Origin: Qipengyuania xiapuensis
GTDB taxonomy: Bacteria; Pseudomonadota; Alphaproteobacteria; Sphingomonadales; Sphingomonadaceae
Reading direction: 5' to 3'
Length of the DNA stretch: 64,000 nucleotides
Assembly (NCBI RefSeq): GCF_019711395.1
Contig: NZ_JAIGNL010000001.1
Location: forward strand, 1,178,001 to 1,242,000
Position numbers and translations under genes: made by a program. A model generated the notes under the pieces. It was not told where the DNA came from. It ran no database searches and saw nothing but the letters and a program-made list of their open reading frames with translations. Shown one piece after another: positions 44,078 through 54,211 of the stretch (position 1 is the first letter of the stretch; each line of letters opens with the position of its first letter).

Positions 44078-45153
44078 AGCTTGGTCACCCAGCCGTGGGT
44101 GTCTTCGACCTTGCCCTTCTGGATGCCGACGAGCTTCTCGCGGATCTTGTTGGTCATCTGGCCGATCCCTCCGCTGCCGATATGGAATTCGCCATCGGGG
44201 CCGAGGACGGTGCCGACCGGGGTGACGACAGCCGCGGTGCCGCAGGCCATCGTCTCGAGCAGCTTGCCCGTGGTCGCATCGGCGCGCCACTGGTCGATGC
44301 TGTAGGGCTCCTCGCGTACCTGCAGGCCTTCTTCGCGCAACAGCTCGATCAGGCTGTTGCGGGTGATGCCGGGCAGGATCGTGCCGGTGAGCGGCGGCGT
44401 GATTACCGTGCCATCGTCGAAGACGAAGAACAGGTTCATTCCGCCCAGTTCCTCGACCCACTTCTTCTCGACCGCATCGAGGAAGACCACCTGGTCGCAG
44501 CCGTTCTCGATGCCTTCGGCCTGCGGGACGAGGCTTGCGGCGTAATTGCCGCCGGTCTTCGCCGCGCCGGTGCCGCCGGGGGCTGCGCGCGTGTAGTTGC
44601 GGCTGACCCAGATCTTCACCGGCTTCGCGCCGCCCTTGAAATAGGGGCCGACGGGGCTGGCGATCAGGATATACTTGTACTGCTTGGCCGGACGCACGCC
44701 GAGGAAGGCTTCCGAGGCAAACATGAAGGGGCGCAGGTAAAGCGAGCCGTCGGGATCGCCAGGCACCCAGTCACGATCGGCGGCAACTAGCTGGCGGATC
44801 GATTCGAGGAACAGTTCCTCGGGCAGGTCGGGCATCGCCATGCGGCGTGCGCTTTCGTTGAAGCGGCGCGCGTTCTGTTCGGGGCGGAAGAGGGCGAGCG
44901 TATCGTCACCCTGCTTGTAGGCCTTCATCCCCTCGAAGATTTCTTGGGCGTAGTGCAGCACGGCAGCTGCCGGATCGAGGCTGATCGCCTCGCGCGGGCC
45001 GAGCGTTGCCTTGTGCCAGCCGCCCTTTGCCTCGTCATAGTCGATCACGACCATGTGGTCGGTGAACAGCTTGCCGAAACCGGGGTCCTTCAACGCCTGT
45101 TCGCGCTTGTCGGCGGGCGTGGGGGCGGGATGGGGGATGTGCTCGAAATTCAT
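44074..45153 (-). CDS. ilvE: Branched-chain amino acid aminotransferase
   Basis: 359 residues of the fold IV PLP enzymes, eukaryotic/actinobacterial-like subclass. Catalytic lysine in GGTGAAKTGGNYAAS. Substrate-binding LHYAQEIFEGMKAY and SLYLRPFMFASEAFLGV, and the C-terminal GCGTAAVV-like MACGTAAVVTPVG. It interconverts Val, Leu and Ile with their keto acids. Start at MNFEHIP (45153). A hairpin with a T-run on the minus strand lies 59 bases upstream, so it may have its own promoter or be attenuated. Confidence 0.94.
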   Translation of the reverse strand: MNFEHIPHPAPTPADKREQALKDPGFGKLFTDHMVVIDYDEAKGGWHKATLGPREAISLDPAAAVLHYAQEIFEGMKAYKQGDDTLALFRPEQNARRFNESARRMAMPDLPEELFLESIRQLVAADRDWVPGDPDGSLYLRPFMFASEAFLGVRPAKQYKYILIASPVGPYFKGGAKPVKIWVSRNYTRAAPGGTGAAKTGGNYAASLVPQAEGIENGCDQVVFLDAVEKKWVEELGGMNLFFVFDDGTVITPPLTGTILPGITRNSLIELLREEGLQVREEPYSIDQWRADATTGKLLETMACGTAAVVTPVGTVLGPDGEFHIGSGGIGQMTNKIREKLVGIQKGKVEDTHGWVTKL

Positions 45154-45211
45154 GCCCGCGCGGTTAGTGTGAGTAGGCGCGCAGGGCAAGTTTTCTAGGG
45201 CCAAAAATGAG

Positions 45212-45245
45212 AAGGGCAGCTCCATCCTGAGATGGTGCTGCCCTT
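45212..45245 (-). terminator. Intrinsic terminator-like hairpin upstream of ilvE
   Basis: Arms AAGGGCAGC and GCTGCCCTT (9 bp), continued after one mismatch by CCATC/GATGG, with a four-base loop. On the minus strand the stem is followed by CTCATTTTTGG. A second 7-bp hairpin (AGCGGCG/CGCCGCT) lies just before it at 45255 to 45272. Together they end the short unit carrying the 18-codon ORF. Confidence 0.65.
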
Positions 45246-45296
45246 TTCATGGTCAGCGGCGGAAGCGCCGCTCACGAAGTCTCTAAGGGTATGGAA

Positions 45297-45353
45297 TTAC
45301 CGATAGTACCTCGCGCGGAAACTTGCCGACCTCTCTGCTGAACCATGAGACAT
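45297..45353 (-). CDS. 18-residue small ORF with an exceptionally strong ribosome-binding site
   Basis: Encodes MSHGSAERSASFRARYYR then TAA. Directly upstream on the minus strand is AAAGGAGGTGATCC, which is complementary over all 14 bases to the 3' tail of 16S rRNA, ending one base before the ATG. After the stop come two hairpins, the second with a T-run. The peptide has no run of Ile, Leu or Val, so it is not an ordinary attenuator leader for ilvE. It could be a translated leader, a small mRNA, or a structured RNA that binds ribosomes. No known family is recognised. Confidence 0.5.
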   Translation of the reverse strand: MSHGSAERSASFRARYYR

Positions 45354-45582
45354 CGGATCACCTCCTTTCGCGCTAGTGAGCTAGAAGCCTTATCAGGGGC
45401 TCCAAGATCGCGTTCGCCGCTGATCTTGTGCACAATTTGAGTCGTTTCGGGATGCAAAACAAGGCTTGCAAAAAAGTTTTCCCACGTCAGAATTGGCGTT
45501 TGTGGCTCGGAGCGTTCTCCGACCCTTTTTCATGTCCGCTTATGGCGGGGTCCGCAGTCGGCAGCCCGGACAGGGAATCGGG

Positions 45583-46155
45583 TCAGCGACATTCCTCGAT
45601 GACGCGGGTCACTTCGGCCCATGGCGGAAGGTAGAGTGTGGATAACCCGGGAGTTTCCACAGCGAATCGACCGCGGGTCCGCGCCATGGCATCGAGCAGG
45701 GGGTCTGTCGGCCTGACGACAGCCTGGACCCAGCCCTCGCGCGCGTCGGCCGGTACCAGGCGTTCGGTGGATTCCGTGCGGAACTGGATCGCCGTTGCGT
45801 TGGCTGCGTCGCCGGCCACCGAAAGGAGCATCCCGATCTCGGGCGAGCAGTCCATCTGGAACTTCACCTCTTTGTCGGCGCCCACATATTCCGCAACCTT
45901 GAGGCCGCTTCCGCTCCGGTAGCGCCAATTGCCAGCTGTGCGCGGCGCATCGATCCAGTTCTCGAACTGGGCGGCGGCAGCGGGCGCCGGAGACGGTGTC
46001 GGTGTCGGCTCGGGCCGCGGAGCCTGCGTCACCGGCGTCGGGCTCGGGCTCGGGCTCGGCGCAGGCGTGGAATCGGGTGCGGGCACGCAAGCGGCAATGG
46101 CGAGCGCGCCAGTAGCGAGCAGCGAGAGGGCGATGGCGGTGCGCGAGGCTTTCAT
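45583..46155 (-). CDS. Putative lipoprotein with Pro-rich linker, function unknown
   Basis: 190 residues. Signal peptide with lipobox AIAAC (cysteine at 23), then about 35 residues of Pro/Ser/Thr/Ala repeats, then a 125-residue globular domain with one cysteine (FQMDCSPEIGMLL). The domain is rich in beta structure and has no recognised motif. Likely anchored in the outer or inner membrane facing the periplasm. Divergent from tlyA with 34 bases between starts. Confidence 0.78.
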   Translation of the reverse strand: MKASRTAIALSLLATGALAIAACVPAPDSTPAPSPSPSPTPVTQAPRPEPTPTPSPAPAAAAQFENWIDAPRTAGNWRYRSGSGLKVAEYVGADKEVKFQMDCSPEIGMLLSVAGDAANATAIQFRTESTERLVPADAREGWVQAVVRPTDPLLDAMARTRGRFAVETPGLSTLYLPPWAEVTRVIEECR

Positions 46156-46189
46156 GCTTCCCCAATGCTCGCTAACGGCTTTGTTTCCT

Positions 46190-46927
46190 ATGTCGAAAAA
46201 ACGTCGCCTCGATCAGATGCTCGTCGACCGCGGGCTCGTGGAAAGCCGGACCCGCGCACAGGCGCTGGTGATGGCGGGCCTCGTCTTTTCGGGCGAGCAG
46301 AAGCTGGCCAAGCCCGGCCAGCAGATGGCCGAGGACGCGCCGCTCGAAGTACGCGGGCGCGACCATCCCTGGGTTTCGCGCGGCGGCATCAAGCTGGCGC
46401 ATGCGATCGAGCATTTCGGGCTCGATCCCAAGGGCGTCACCGCGATGGATATCGGCAGCTCGACCGGCGGCTTCACCGACGTGTTGCTGCAGGGCGGGGC
46501 TAGCCACGTCTTCGCGGTCGACAGCGGGACAAACCAGCTCGCGTGGAAGCTGCGGCAGGATGAGCGGGTGACCGTGCTCGAACAGACGAGCGCGCGTATC
46601 CTGACGTCCGAGATGATCGATAGGCCCGTCACCTGGGTGGTGTGCGATGCGAGCTTCATCGGCCTCGCCAAGGTGCTCGAGCGTCCGCTCGAACTCGCCG
46701 AACGGGACTGCCGCCTCGTCGCGCTGATCAAGCCGCAATTCGAAGTCGGCCGGGACGAGGTGGGCAAGAAAGGTGTCGTCAGCGACCCCGCTCTCCACCA
46801 GCGCGTCTGCGACGAAATTCGCGAGTGGGCAGAGGGGCTCGGCTTCGAGGTGCAGGGCATTGTCGAAAGCCCGATCAAGGGACCGGAAGGCAATGTGGAG
46901 TTCCTGATAAGCACTCATCGATCTTAG
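46190..46927 (+). CDS. tlyA: TlyA-family rRNA (cytidine-2'-O)-methyltransferase
   Basis: 245 residues. N-terminal S4 RNA-binding domain (RRLDQMLVDRGLVESRTRAQALVMAGLV), then an FtsJ-like methyltransferase domain with the SAM loop MDIGSSTGGFTDVLL, the catalytic lysine region VSRGGIKLAHA and IKPQFEVGR. Methylates cytidines in 16S/23S rRNA in characterised members. Start at MSKKRRLDQ; earlier in-frame codons read through the opposite lipoprotein gene. Length is the family norm. Confidence 0.92.
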   Translation: MSKKRRLDQMLVDRGLVESRTRAQALVMAGLVFSGEQKLAKPGQQMAEDAPLEVRGRDHPWVSRGGIKLAHAIEHFGLDPKGVTAMDIGSSTGGFTDVLLQGGASHVFAVDSGTNQLAWKLRQDERVTVLEQTSARILTSEMIDRPVTWVVCDASFIGLAKVLERPLELAERDCRLVALIKPQFEVGRDEVGKKGVVSDPALHQRVCDEIREWAEGLGFEVQGIVESPIKGPEGNVEFLISTHRS

Positions 46928-47027
46928 TGCTTCGCAACATCGAATTTACGTAAAACATAAAAAATACCTTGCGAATCGTTATGGCCTGAGTCTACATGCG
47001 CTCATCAAATCCGATGAGGGCAAGACA

Positions 47028-47651
47028 ATGAATGCAATTTGGGTAAGACGTTTCGTCGATGTGCTGGTGGCGATGTTCGCGCTGGTGATCCTTGGGTCGC
47101 TGATCCAGCTTGTCGGCTCGATCATGGGCGACACATTCGGCACAGTGACGTGGGAAGCTTCGGGCCATCCGGGTCCGGAAATCGCGATCGGCGATGCTGC
47201 CGCCTTTTCAGCGAAGACCGGCGATCTTTCGGTTGAAGGCCTCTACATCGTGAACGCCATCTACTGGCTCGCCCGGCTGGTGGTGCTGGGGCTGATGCTT
47301 GCGGTGTTCGTCAAGCTGCGCGGCATTCTCGGGCGCATCGCGTCGAGCGACATGTTCAACGATGCCAATGTCGACGCATTGCGCCGGATCGGCTGGTTCC
47401 TGCTGATCGCCAGCCTCGTATCGATCGGCGCCACGATCATCGTGCAGGCCGGGATGCTCAAGGCCCTGCCACCGATCGAGGGCATCAAGGTCCACCCGTC
47501 GATCAGCTGGGATGCAAAGGGCGTCAACAACATCTGGCTCGAATACGAACCGCCGATCCTGCCCTTGCTGATGGCATTCATCGCCTTCCTGTCATCCTCC
47601 GCCTTCCGGCTCGGAATGAACTTCCGCGAAGACAGCGAGAGTGTGGTCTGA
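47028..47651 (+). CDS. DUF2975 membrane protein
   Basis: 207 residues with four membrane helices (VDVLVAMFALVILGSLIQLVG, YWLARLVVLGLMLAVFVKL, IGWFLLIASLVSIGATIIV, ILPLLMAFIAFLSSSAFRL). The FNDANVDALRRIGW segment before helix three is the DUF2975 signature. It overlaps the downstream HTH gene by one base (TGATG). Such pairs are widespread; the membrane protein may control the partner regulator. Inverted repeats lie in the 100-base upstream region. Confidence 0.85.
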   Translation: MNAIWVRRFVDVLVAMFALVILGSLIQLVGSIMGDTFGTVTWEASGHPGPEIAIGDAAAFSAKTGDLSVEGLYIVNAIYWLARLVVLGLMLAVFVKLRGILGRIASSDMFNDANVDALRRIGWFLLIASLVSIGATIIVQAGMLKALPPIEGIKVHPSISWDAKGVNNIWLEYEPPILPLLMAFIAFLSSSAFRLGMNFREDSESVV

Positions 47652-47884
47652 TGGCGATCGTCACCAATCTCGATGTCATGATGGCGAAGCGGAAGGTCAG
47701 CTTGAAAGAGCTGGCCGACCGCATCGGCATTTCCAACACCAACCTCTCGCTGCTCAAGACCGGAAAAGTGCAGGGCGTGCGCTACAAGACGCTCGACGCG
47801 ATTTGTCGTGAGCTCGACTGCCAGCCCGGCGATATCCTCGAATATCGACCCGGCGAGGAAGAAGAAGAGGCGGGCGGCGATTGA
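47651..47884 (+). CDS. XRE-family HTH regulator (YozG-like)
   Basis: 77 residues, one helix-turn-helix: VSLKELADRIGISNTNLSLLKTGKVQGVRYKTLDAICRELDCQPGDILEY, with an acidic tail. This is the usual small partner of DUF2975 proteins. It starts within the stop codon of that gene. Probably autoregulates the pair (inference). Confidence 0.9.
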   Translation: MAIVTNLDVMMAKRKVSLKELADRIGISNTNLSLLKTGKVQGVRYKTLDAICRELDCQPGDILEYRPGEEEEEAGGD

Positions 47885-47938
47885 CGTTACCACGCTCCCC
47901 GCTCTAGGCGCTTCGCCGAGAGTTCAAACGGAGAGAAC

Positions 47939-49471
47939 ATGTCCGCCAATATCGCCGAAATGGAACGCCGCCGCGCCGCAGCCGAGCTGGGTGGCGGCGA
48001 GAAGCGCATCGCCGCACAGCACGCCAAGGGCAAGCTGACCGCGCGCGAGCGGCTCGACGTGCTGCTGGACGAAGGCAGCTTCGAAGAGCTCGACCGTTAC
48101 GTCGAACATGACTGCGTCGATTTCGGCATGGAGAAGCAGCGCATCCCGGGCGACGGCGTGGTCACCGGATCGGGCACGATCAACGGCCGTCTCGTCTATG
48201 TTTTCAGCCAGGATTTCACCGTCTTCGGCGGCTCTCTTTCCAAGCGTCATGCGGAGAAAATCTGCAAGGTGATGGACACCGCGATGAAGGTCGGCGCTCC
48301 CGTCATCGGCCTCAACGACAGTGGTGGCGCGCGCATCCAGGAAGGCGTGGCCTCGCTCGGCGGCTATGCCGAGGTGTTCCAGCGCAACGTGCTCGCATCG
48401 GGCGTGGTGCCGCAGATCAGCCTCATCATGGGCCCGTGCGCGGGTGGCGCGGTTTACAGCCCCGCGATGACCGACTTCATCTTCATGGTGGAGGACAGCT
48501 CCTACATGTTCGTCACCGGTCCCGACGTGGTGAAGACGGTGACCAACGAGGTCGTGACGCAGGAAGAGCTGGGCGGGGCGAAAACGCACACCACCAAGAC
48601 CTCCGTTGCCGACAACAGCTTCGAAAACGACATCGAGACGCTGCTCGCGACGCGCAATTTCTTCGATTACCTGCCGCTGTCGAACCGCGAGGACGTGCCC
48701 GAGCGACCGACCAGCGATCCGTGGGACCGCATGGAGGACAGCCTCGACACGTTGATCCCCGACAATGCCAACCAGCCCTATGACATGCACGAAGTCATCA
48801 GGAAGACGCTGGACGAGGGCGATTTCTTCGAGATCCAGCCGAACCATGCCGCCAACATCATCTGCGGCTTCGGCCGGGTGGAAGGGCGCACGGTGGGCGT
48901 TGTGGCGAACCAGCCGATGGTGCTCGCCGGCGTGCTCGACATCAATTCCTCGAAGAAGGCCGCGCGCTTCGTGCGCTTCTGCGATGCCTTCGAAATCCCG
49001 ATCCTGACCTTCGTCGACGTGCCCGGCTTTCTTCCCGGCACCGCGCAGGAGCACAATGGCATCATCAAGCACGGCGCGAAGCTGCTCTTCGCCTATGCCG
49101 AGGCGACCGTGCCCAAGATCACCGTCATCACCCGCAAGGCCTATGGCGGCGCCTACGACGTGATGGCCTCCAAGCACCTGCGCGGCGACCTCAACTACGC
49201 ATGGCCCACCGCCGAGATCGCCGTGATGGGCGCGAAGGGTGCGGTGGAGATCATCTTCCGCCAGGACCGCGACGATCCCGACAAGATCGCCGAGAAGACC
49301 AAGGAATACGAAGACCGCTTCGCCAACCCCTTCGTGGCAGCCCAGCGCGGCTATATCGACGAGGTGATCTACCCGCACTCGACCCGCAAGCGGATCGCGC
49401 TGGGGCTACGCAAGCTGCGGACGAAGCAGCTTGAGAACCCGTGGAAGAAGCACGACAATATTCCGCTGTGA
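47939..49471 (+). CDS. pccB: Propionyl-CoA carboxylase beta subunit (carboxyltransferase)
   Basis: 510 residues with two crotonase-like halves. The first half contains [19 protein letters not shown] and [17 protein letters not shown] with the CoA-binding [12 protein letters not shown]. The second half contains [38 protein letters not shown] and YGGAYDVM. It transfers carboxyl from biotin to propionyl-CoA. It begins the methylmalonyl-CoA gene series; the biotinylated partner is at 55848. Confidence 0.95.
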   Translation: MSANIAEMERRRAAAELGGGEKRIAAQHAKGKLTARERLDVLLDEGSFEELDRYVEHDCVDFGMEKQRIPGDGVVTGSGTINGRLVYVFSQDFTVFGGSLSKRHAEKICKVMDTAMKVGAPVIGLNDSGGARIQEGVASLGGYAEVFQRNVLASGVVPQISLIMGPCAGGAVYSPAMTDFIFMVEDSSYMFVTGPDVVKTVTNEVVTQEELGGAKTHTTKTSVADNSFENDIETLLATRNFFDYLPLSNREDVPERPTSDPWDRMEDSLDTLIPDNANQPYDMHEVIRKTLDEGDFFEIQPNHAANIICGFGRVEGRTVGVVANQPMVLAGVLDINSSKKAARFVRFCDAFEIPILTFVDVPGFLPGTAQEHNGIIKHGAKLLFAYAEATVPKITVITRKAYGGAYDVMASKHLRGDLNYAWPTAEIAVMGAKGAVEIIFRQDRDDPDKIAEKTKEYEDRFANPFVAAQRGYIDEVIYPHSTRKRIALGLRKLRTKQLENPWKKHDNIPL

Positions 49472-49472
49472 T

Positions 49473-49700
49473 ATGGAAACGCTAGGCAAGCTCTTGATCT
49501 TCGGTGTCCTCGTAGGTTGGGCCGCGAATATCATCGGGGCCTTTGCGACCGGCAAGATCGTGCGTTTTCCTTCGAGGCTGGTTGTCTTTTTCGATCGGGA
49601 GGAGGATCGTGGAGCGTTCTACGTCCAGATGATCGTCACGACCATCTTCTCCCTTTTCAGCCTAGGCCTTCTTCTGGCAATTTTTTGGGAAGTTCTATGA
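49473..49700 (+). CDS. Small membrane protein, unknown function
   Basis: 75 residues with two predicted helices (LLIFGVLVGWAANIIGAFATG and MIVTTIFSLFSLGLLLAIFWEVL), separated by a short charged loop with RFPSRLVVFFDREEDRG. It starts one base after the pccB stop and its own stop overlaps mce by ATGA, so expression is coupled to the pathway. No family recognised. Confidence 0.7.
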   Translation: METLGKLLIFGVLVGWAANIIGAFATGKIVRFPSRLVVFFDREEDRGAFYVQMIVTTIFSLFSLGLLLAIFWEVL

Positions 49701-50146
49701 AACTCGGCCGTCTCAACCACATTGGCGTCGCCACGCCCTCGATCGAAGAATCGATCCGCTATTACCGCGATGTCATGGGCGCGACCTCGTTCCACAAGCC
49801 CTTCGATCTCGAGGCGCAGGGGGTGAAAGTCTGCTTCGTCGACACGCCCGGCGAGAACGGAACCAACGGCACGCAGATCGAGCTGATCGAGCCGCTTGGC
49901 CCTGACAGCCCCATCGCGAAATTCCTCGAGAAGAACCCCGCCGGCGCGCAGCATCACCTGTGCTACGAGGTCGAGGATATCGAGGACGCGCGCAAGTGGT
50001 TCGAGGACATGGGCAAGCGCATCCTCGGCCCCACCCGCATCGGCGCGCACGGCACGCCCATCTTCTTCCTCCACCCGAAGGACATGATGGGCCAGCTCAC
50101 CGAAATCATGGAAACGCCCAAGGAAACCGCGCACTGGTCGAACTGA
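49697..50146 (+). CDS. mce: Methylmalonyl-CoA epimerase
   Basis: 149 residues of the glyoxalase/VOC fold. Metal ligands in LNHIGVATPS (His), TQIELIEP (Glu), QHHLCYEV (His) and LTEIME (Glu). It converts (S)- to (R)-methylmalonyl-CoA between the carboxylase and the mutase. It starts inside the stop of the small membrane protein gene. Confidence 0.95.
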   Translation: MKLGRLNHIGVATPSIEESIRYYRDVMGATSFHKPFDLEAQGVKVCFVDTPGENGTNGTQIELIEPLGPDSPIAKFLEKNPAGAQHHLCYEVEDIEDARKWFEDMGKRILGPTRIGAHGTPIFFLHPKDMMGQLTEIMETPKETAHWSN

Positions 50147-50179
50147 GGCCAGCGGCATTCCTACCGGGGAGGGGTGTGA

Positions 50180-50686
50180 ATGTTCGAGTGGAATGAGGCC
50201 AAGCCGCTGCGCTGGGGTGACCTGCGCCGTTCCTACGCCGACTATGCGCGGAGGAGCCGGGAGCAGAACGAGGGCTGGGCAGGCATCGTGTCGCTCGTCA
50301 TGCTCAATGCCATGATCGTCGGGCTGGCGTGGGCCATATTCTACGGGCCGGGCCTGCAAGCGGACGGCTTCCTGTATCAGAACGCGCCGCCCGATCCGGA
50401 CATGGGCAAGTACTACCGCTGGGTCGGGTGGGGGCTGATCGGCATTGGCGGATGGACCGTGCTGTCGAACTTCTTCATCGCGGGCCGCGAGGGCATGGGA
50501 TTGGGCCGTTACGTGAAGAGCCTGTGGGTGGCAGCGACCCTGGTCTTGGCCGGGGTGCTCGCGCACGCTGCGGCCCACCAGTACGACCGCTGGTTCGCGA
50601 TCCACGGGGCGATGACCGTGGAGGAAATCGAGGCAGCGTCCGCCTGGACCGGGCCGGGCCTGCCCAAGCTTGAAGAGCTTTTCTAA
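50180..50686 (+). CDS. Membrane protein of unknown function
   Basis: 168 residues with three hydrophobic segments ([61 protein letters not shown]). The cytoplasmic N-terminus is charged. It lies between mce and the mutase, 33 bases after mce, so it is in the operon, but no link to the pathway is known. Confidence 0.75.
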   Translation: MFEWNEAKPLRWGDLRRSYADYARRSREQNEGWAGIVSLVMLNAMIVGLAWAIFYGPGLQADGFLYQNAPPDPDMGKYYRWVGWGLIGIGGWTVLSNFFIAGREGMGLGRYVKSLWVAATLVLAGVLAHAAAHQYDRWFAIHGAMTVEEIEAASAWTGPGLPKLEELF

Positions 50687-50730
50687 TCGGCGGCTTTTCT
50701 GCGCATAGGAATGCGTTTAGGGGAGGCCGC

Positions 50731-52980
50731 ATGACCGACAAGCCGACATATGACGACTGGAAGCCCCTTGCCGACAAGGAGGTGAAGGGCCGCGACCTCA
50801 CCTGGCACACGCCCGAGGGTATCGAGGTGAAACCGCTCTACACGAGCGAGGATACGCAAGCGATCGACCCCGGCGTTCCCGGCATCGCGCCGTTCACGCG
50901 CGGGCCCTATGCCTCGATGTACACCGGCCGTCCGTGGACCATCCGCCAGTATGCGGGCTTCTCGACCGCCGAGGAATCGAACGCTTTCTATCGCCGCAAC
51001 CTCGCGGCGGGCCAGAAGGGCCTTTCGGTCGCTTTCGACCTCGCCACGCACCGCGGCTATGACAGCGACCACCCGCGCGTGGTCGGCGATGTCGGCAAGG
51101 CGGGTGTCGCGATCGACACCGTGCGCGACATGGAAATCCTGTTCGACCAGATCCCGCTCGACACCATGAGCGTGTCGATGACGATGAACGGCGCGGTGAT
51201 CCCCGTGCTCGCCTTCTACATCGTCGCAGCAGAGCGGCAGGGGGTGAGCCAGGAGAAGCTCGCCGGGACCATCCAGAACGACATCCTCAAGGAGTTCATG
51301 GTCCGCAACACCTATATCTACCCGCCCGAACCGAGCATGCGGATCGTCTCCGACATCATCGCATATACCTCGGCCAACATGCCGAAATTCAACAGCATTT
51401 CGATCTCGGGCTATCACATGCACGAGGCCGGGGCGACCGCCGTGCAGGAACTCGCCTTCACCATCGCCGACGGCAAGGAATACGCCAAGCGCGCGATGGA
51501 AGCGGGGCTGGATATCGATGCCTTCGCGCCGCGCCTGTCCTTCTTCTGGGGCATCGGCATGAACTTCTTCATGGAGATCGCCAAGATGCGCGCCGCGCGT
51601 GCGCTGTGGCACGATGTCATGGAAGGGCTGGGGGCGCAGAACCCCAAGTCGAAGATGCTGCGCACCCACTGCCAGACCAGCGGTGTCTCGCTGCAGGAGC
51701 AGGACCCTTACAACAATGTCATCCGCACCACGATCGAGGCGATGGCAGCGGTGCTGGGCGGCACGCAGTCGCTCCACACCAACGCGCTGGACGAGGCGAT
51801 CGCACTGCCGACCGACTTCTCCGCCCGCATCGCGCGCAACACGCAGCTGGTGATCCAGGAAGAGACCGGCATCACCAATGTCGCCGATCCGCTGGGCGGT
51901 AGCTATTACATCGAGAGCCTCACCGCCGCTCTGGTGGACGAGGCCCGCAAGCTGCTCGAAGAGGTCGAGGCGGCAGGCGGCATGACCGAATATGTCGCCA
52001 GCGGTAAGCCCAAGGCGCAGATCGAGGAAGCGGCCGCCGCCAAGCAGGCCTCCGTCGACAAGGGCAATACGGTCATCGTGGGCGTCAACAAGTACCGCCT
52101 GCCGACCGAGGCCGATATCGACACGCTCGACATCGACAACCACGCGGTGCGCGAGAGCCAGATCGCGCGCATTAGGAAGGTGCGCGAGGCGCGTGACGAG
52201 GACGCCTGCCAGGCTGCACTCAAGGCGCTGACCGAGGCAGCCAAGGCCGATCCCACCGCAGCCCGCGCGAAGTTCGCCGAGGGACGCGACGAACGGGGCG
52301 TGCCGCTGCGTCCGTCGCAGATGGCGGAGCTCCAGTCGGGCGGCGACATCAACCTGCTTGCCCGCGCGGTCGAATGTGCGCGCCACAACGCCACGCTTGG
52401 CGAGATTTCGGCGGCCATGGAAGAGGCCTTCGGGCGCTATGACACCACGCCCAAGCCCGTCAGCGGCGTCTATTCCAGCGCCTATGCGGGCGATCCCTAT
52501 TACCGCCGGGTGGTGGAAGGCGTCATGGCCGTCCAGCGCCGCCTCGGCCGCGCACCGCGTCTGATGGTCGCCAAGATGGGCCAGGACGGCCACGATCGCG
52601 GGGCGAACGTGATTGCCAGCGCCTTTGCCGACATGGGCTTCGACGTGGTCTCCGGCCCCCTGTTCCAGACGCCCGAGGAAACCGCAGCGATGGCTCTCGA
52701 CCACGATGTCGACGCCATCGGCGCGAGCAGCCTCGCGGCGGGCCACAAGACGCTCATTCCCGAACTCATCAACCACCTGCGCGATGCAGGCCGGGCGGAC
52801 ATCAAGGTGATCGCCGGCGGCGTGATCCCGCAGAAGGACTACGACTTCCTGCGCGATGCAGGCGTGCAGGGCATCTACGGCCCGGGCAGCAACGTGGTCG
52901 AGTGCGCGGCGGACGTGCTGCGCCTGCTCGGCCACAACATGCCGCCTGCCGGAGAGGATCTGGATGAGGCGGCGGAGTGA
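50731..52980 (+). CDS. scpA: Methylmalonyl-CoA mutase (single-chain)
   Basis: 749 residues. The N-terminal TIM barrel contains [27 protein letters not shown] (CoA and substrate tyrosine) and [24 protein letters not shown]. The C-terminal B12 domain contains DGHDRGAN near residue 620 (the DxHxxG cobalt-ligand motif) and [12 protein letters not shown]. It isomerises (R)-methylmalonyl-CoA to succinyl-CoA with adenosylcobalamin. Ribosome-binding GGGGAGG lies 5 bases before the ATG. No MeaB-type chaperone is in the window. Confidence 0.97.
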   Translation: MTDKPTYDDWKPLADKEVKGRDLTWHTPEGIEVKPLYTSEDTQAIDPGVPGIAPFTRGPYASMYTGRPWTIRQYAGFSTAEESNAFYRRNLAAGQKGLSVAFDLATHRGYDSDHPRVVGDVGKAGVAIDTVRDMEILFDQIPLDTMSVSMTMNGAVIPVLAFYIVAAERQGVSQEKLAGTIQNDILKEFMVRNTYIYPPEPSMRIVSDIIAYTSANMPKFNSISISGYHMHEAGATAVQELAFTIADGKEYAKRAMEAGLDIDAFAPRLSFFWGIGMNFFMEIAKMRAARALWHDVMEGLGAQNPKSKMLRTHCQTSGVSLQEQDPYNNVIRTTIEAMAAVLGGTQSLHTNALDEAIALPTDFSARIARNTQLVIQEETGITNVADPLGGSYYIESLTAALVDEARKLLEEVEAAGGMTEYVASGKPKAQIEEAAAAKQASVDKGNTVIVGVNKYRLPTEADIDTLDIDNHAVRESQIARIRKVREARDEDACQAALKALTEAAKADPTAARAKFAEGRDERGVPLRPSQMAELQSGGDINLLARAVECARHNATLGEISAAMEEAFGRYDTTPKPVSGVYSSAYAGDPYYRRVVEGVMAVQRRLGRAPRLMVAKMGQDGHDRGANVIASAFADMGFDVVSGPLFQTPEETAAMALDHDVDAIGASSLAAGHKTLIPELINHLRDAGRADIKVIAGGVIPQKDYDFLRDAGVQGIYGPGSNVVECAADVLRLLGHNMPPAGEDLDEAAE

Positions 52981-53204
52981 GGCCGCGCCGGGTAGTTCTC
53001 TTTCTTGTTTGCTCGGTTGCTTATTGGATAATCGGCCTGTCCTGGGCAGGCCAAGCCACCTACTATTGGGCTGCAGATTCTGAATTCGGCCTTACGGACG
53101 ACATGTCTCCATGGCCTCACAGACTCGTACTACTCGGCTACCTCGGCGCGGTTTTCATTCTCTTTCTAATTCATAAGATTACGAACTCGGGACCAACTGA
53201 ATGA
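52977..53204 (+). CDS. Small membrane protein, unknown function
   Basis: 75 residues, two helices ([20 protein letters not shown] and [19 protein letters not shown]). GTG start within the stop of the mutase gene (GTGA), and its own stop overlaps bioB (ATGA). Base composition is lower in GC than the neighbours. Unrecognised family; second of four such proteins of fewer than 80 to 170 residues in this series. Confidence 0.65.
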   Translation: MRPRRVVLFLVCSVAYWIIGLSWAGQATYYWAADSEFGLTDDMSPWPHRLVLLGYLGAVFILFLIHKITNSGPTE

Positions 53205-54211
53205 CCCAAATCCGCACCGACTGGACCCGCGAGGAAATCGCGGGACTGTTCGACCTTCCCTTTACCGAGCTGCTTTTCCAGGCCGCCACCGTCCACCGCG
53301 AATTCCATCCGCCCGAGCAGATCCAGCTCTGCACGTTGCTGTCGATCAAGACCGGCGGGTGTCCGGAGGATTGCGGCTATTGTTCGCAGTCGGTGAAGGC
53401 CGACAGCGGGGTCGAGGCGACCAAGCTGATGGAGGTGCAATCGGTCCTCCAGCGCGCGGCGCAGGCTAAGGACCAGGGCTCGCAGCGCTTCTGCATGGGC
53501 GCGGCGTGGCGCAATCCCAAGGACCGCGACATGCCCGCGATCGTCGAGATCGTGAAGGGCGTGCGCGCCATGGGGCTGGAAACCTGCATGACGCTGGGCA
53601 TGCTGACGCCGAAACAGGCGGACATGCTGAAGGAAGCGGGCCTCGATTACTACAACCACAATGTCGACACGGGCCCCGAATATTACGAGCGCGTGATCTC
53701 GACCCGCAATTACCAGGACCGGCTCGACACGCTGCAGAACGTTCGCGATGCGGGCATCAACGTGTGCAGCGGCGGGATCGTCGGCATGGGCGAAACGCGC
53801 GAGGACCGGGTGGGCTTCGTCCACACGCTCGCCACGCTCGAACGCCATCCCGAAAGCGTGCCGGTCAATGCGCTGGTACCCGTCAAGGGCACGGTGCTGG
53901 GCGACATGCTGGCCGACACGCCGCTCGCCAAGATCGACGATATCGAATTCGTCCGCACCGTGGCGGTCGCGCGGATCACGATGCCGATGAGCATGGTGCG
54001 TCTCTCCGCAGGTCGTGAAAGCATGTCTGAGGCCGCCCAGGCACTGTGCTTCATGGCCGGCGCGAACTCGATCTTCACCGGCGACAAGCTGCTCACCGCG
54101 CCCAATGCGGGCGACGACAGCGATGCGGCGCTGTTTGCCAAGCTGGGCCTGACGGCATTGGCGCAGGAGGAACCTATGCGGGCTTGCAAGGCAATGGAGC
54201 CCGCCGAGTGA
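53201..54211 (+). CDS. bioB: Biotin synthase
   Basis: 336 residues, radical SAM. The cluster motif CPEDCGYC at residues 54 to 61 binds the [4Fe-4S]; [31 protein letters not shown] and [14 protein letters not shown] are diagnostic. It inserts sulfur into dethiobiotin. Its place between the mutase and downstream genes of the biotin-dependent carboxylase pathway suggests cofactor supply for PccA. Other bio genes are not in the window. Confidence 0.97.
   Translation: MTQIRTDWTREEIAGLFDLPFTELLFQAATVHREFHPPEQIQLCTLLSIKTGGCPEDCGYCSQSVKADSGVEATKLMEVQSVLQRAAQAKDQGSQRFCMGAAWRNPKDRDMPAIVEIVKGVRAMGLETCMTLGMLTPKQADMLKEAGLDYYNHNVDTGPEYYERVISTRNYQDRLDTLQNVRDAGINVCSGGIVGMGETREDRVGFVHTLATLERHPESVPVNALVPVKGTVLGDMLADTPLAKIDDIEFVRTVAVARITMPMSMVRLSAGRESMSEAAQALCFMAGANSIFTGDKLLTAPNAGDDSDAALFAKLGLTALAQEEPMRACKAMEPAE

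Noticed and set aside
45361..45374. 16S rRNA 3'-end sequence on the plus strand, as a possible rRNA fragment
   Set aside because: Only the 14-base tail matches; no further 16S sequence lies beside it, so it is better read as a strong Shine-Dalgarno on the minus strand.
45272..45457. 61-codon minus-strand open frame overlapping the small ORF upstream of ilvE
   Set aside because: It lacks a ribosome-binding site, whereas the 18-codon frame in the same place has a perfect one.
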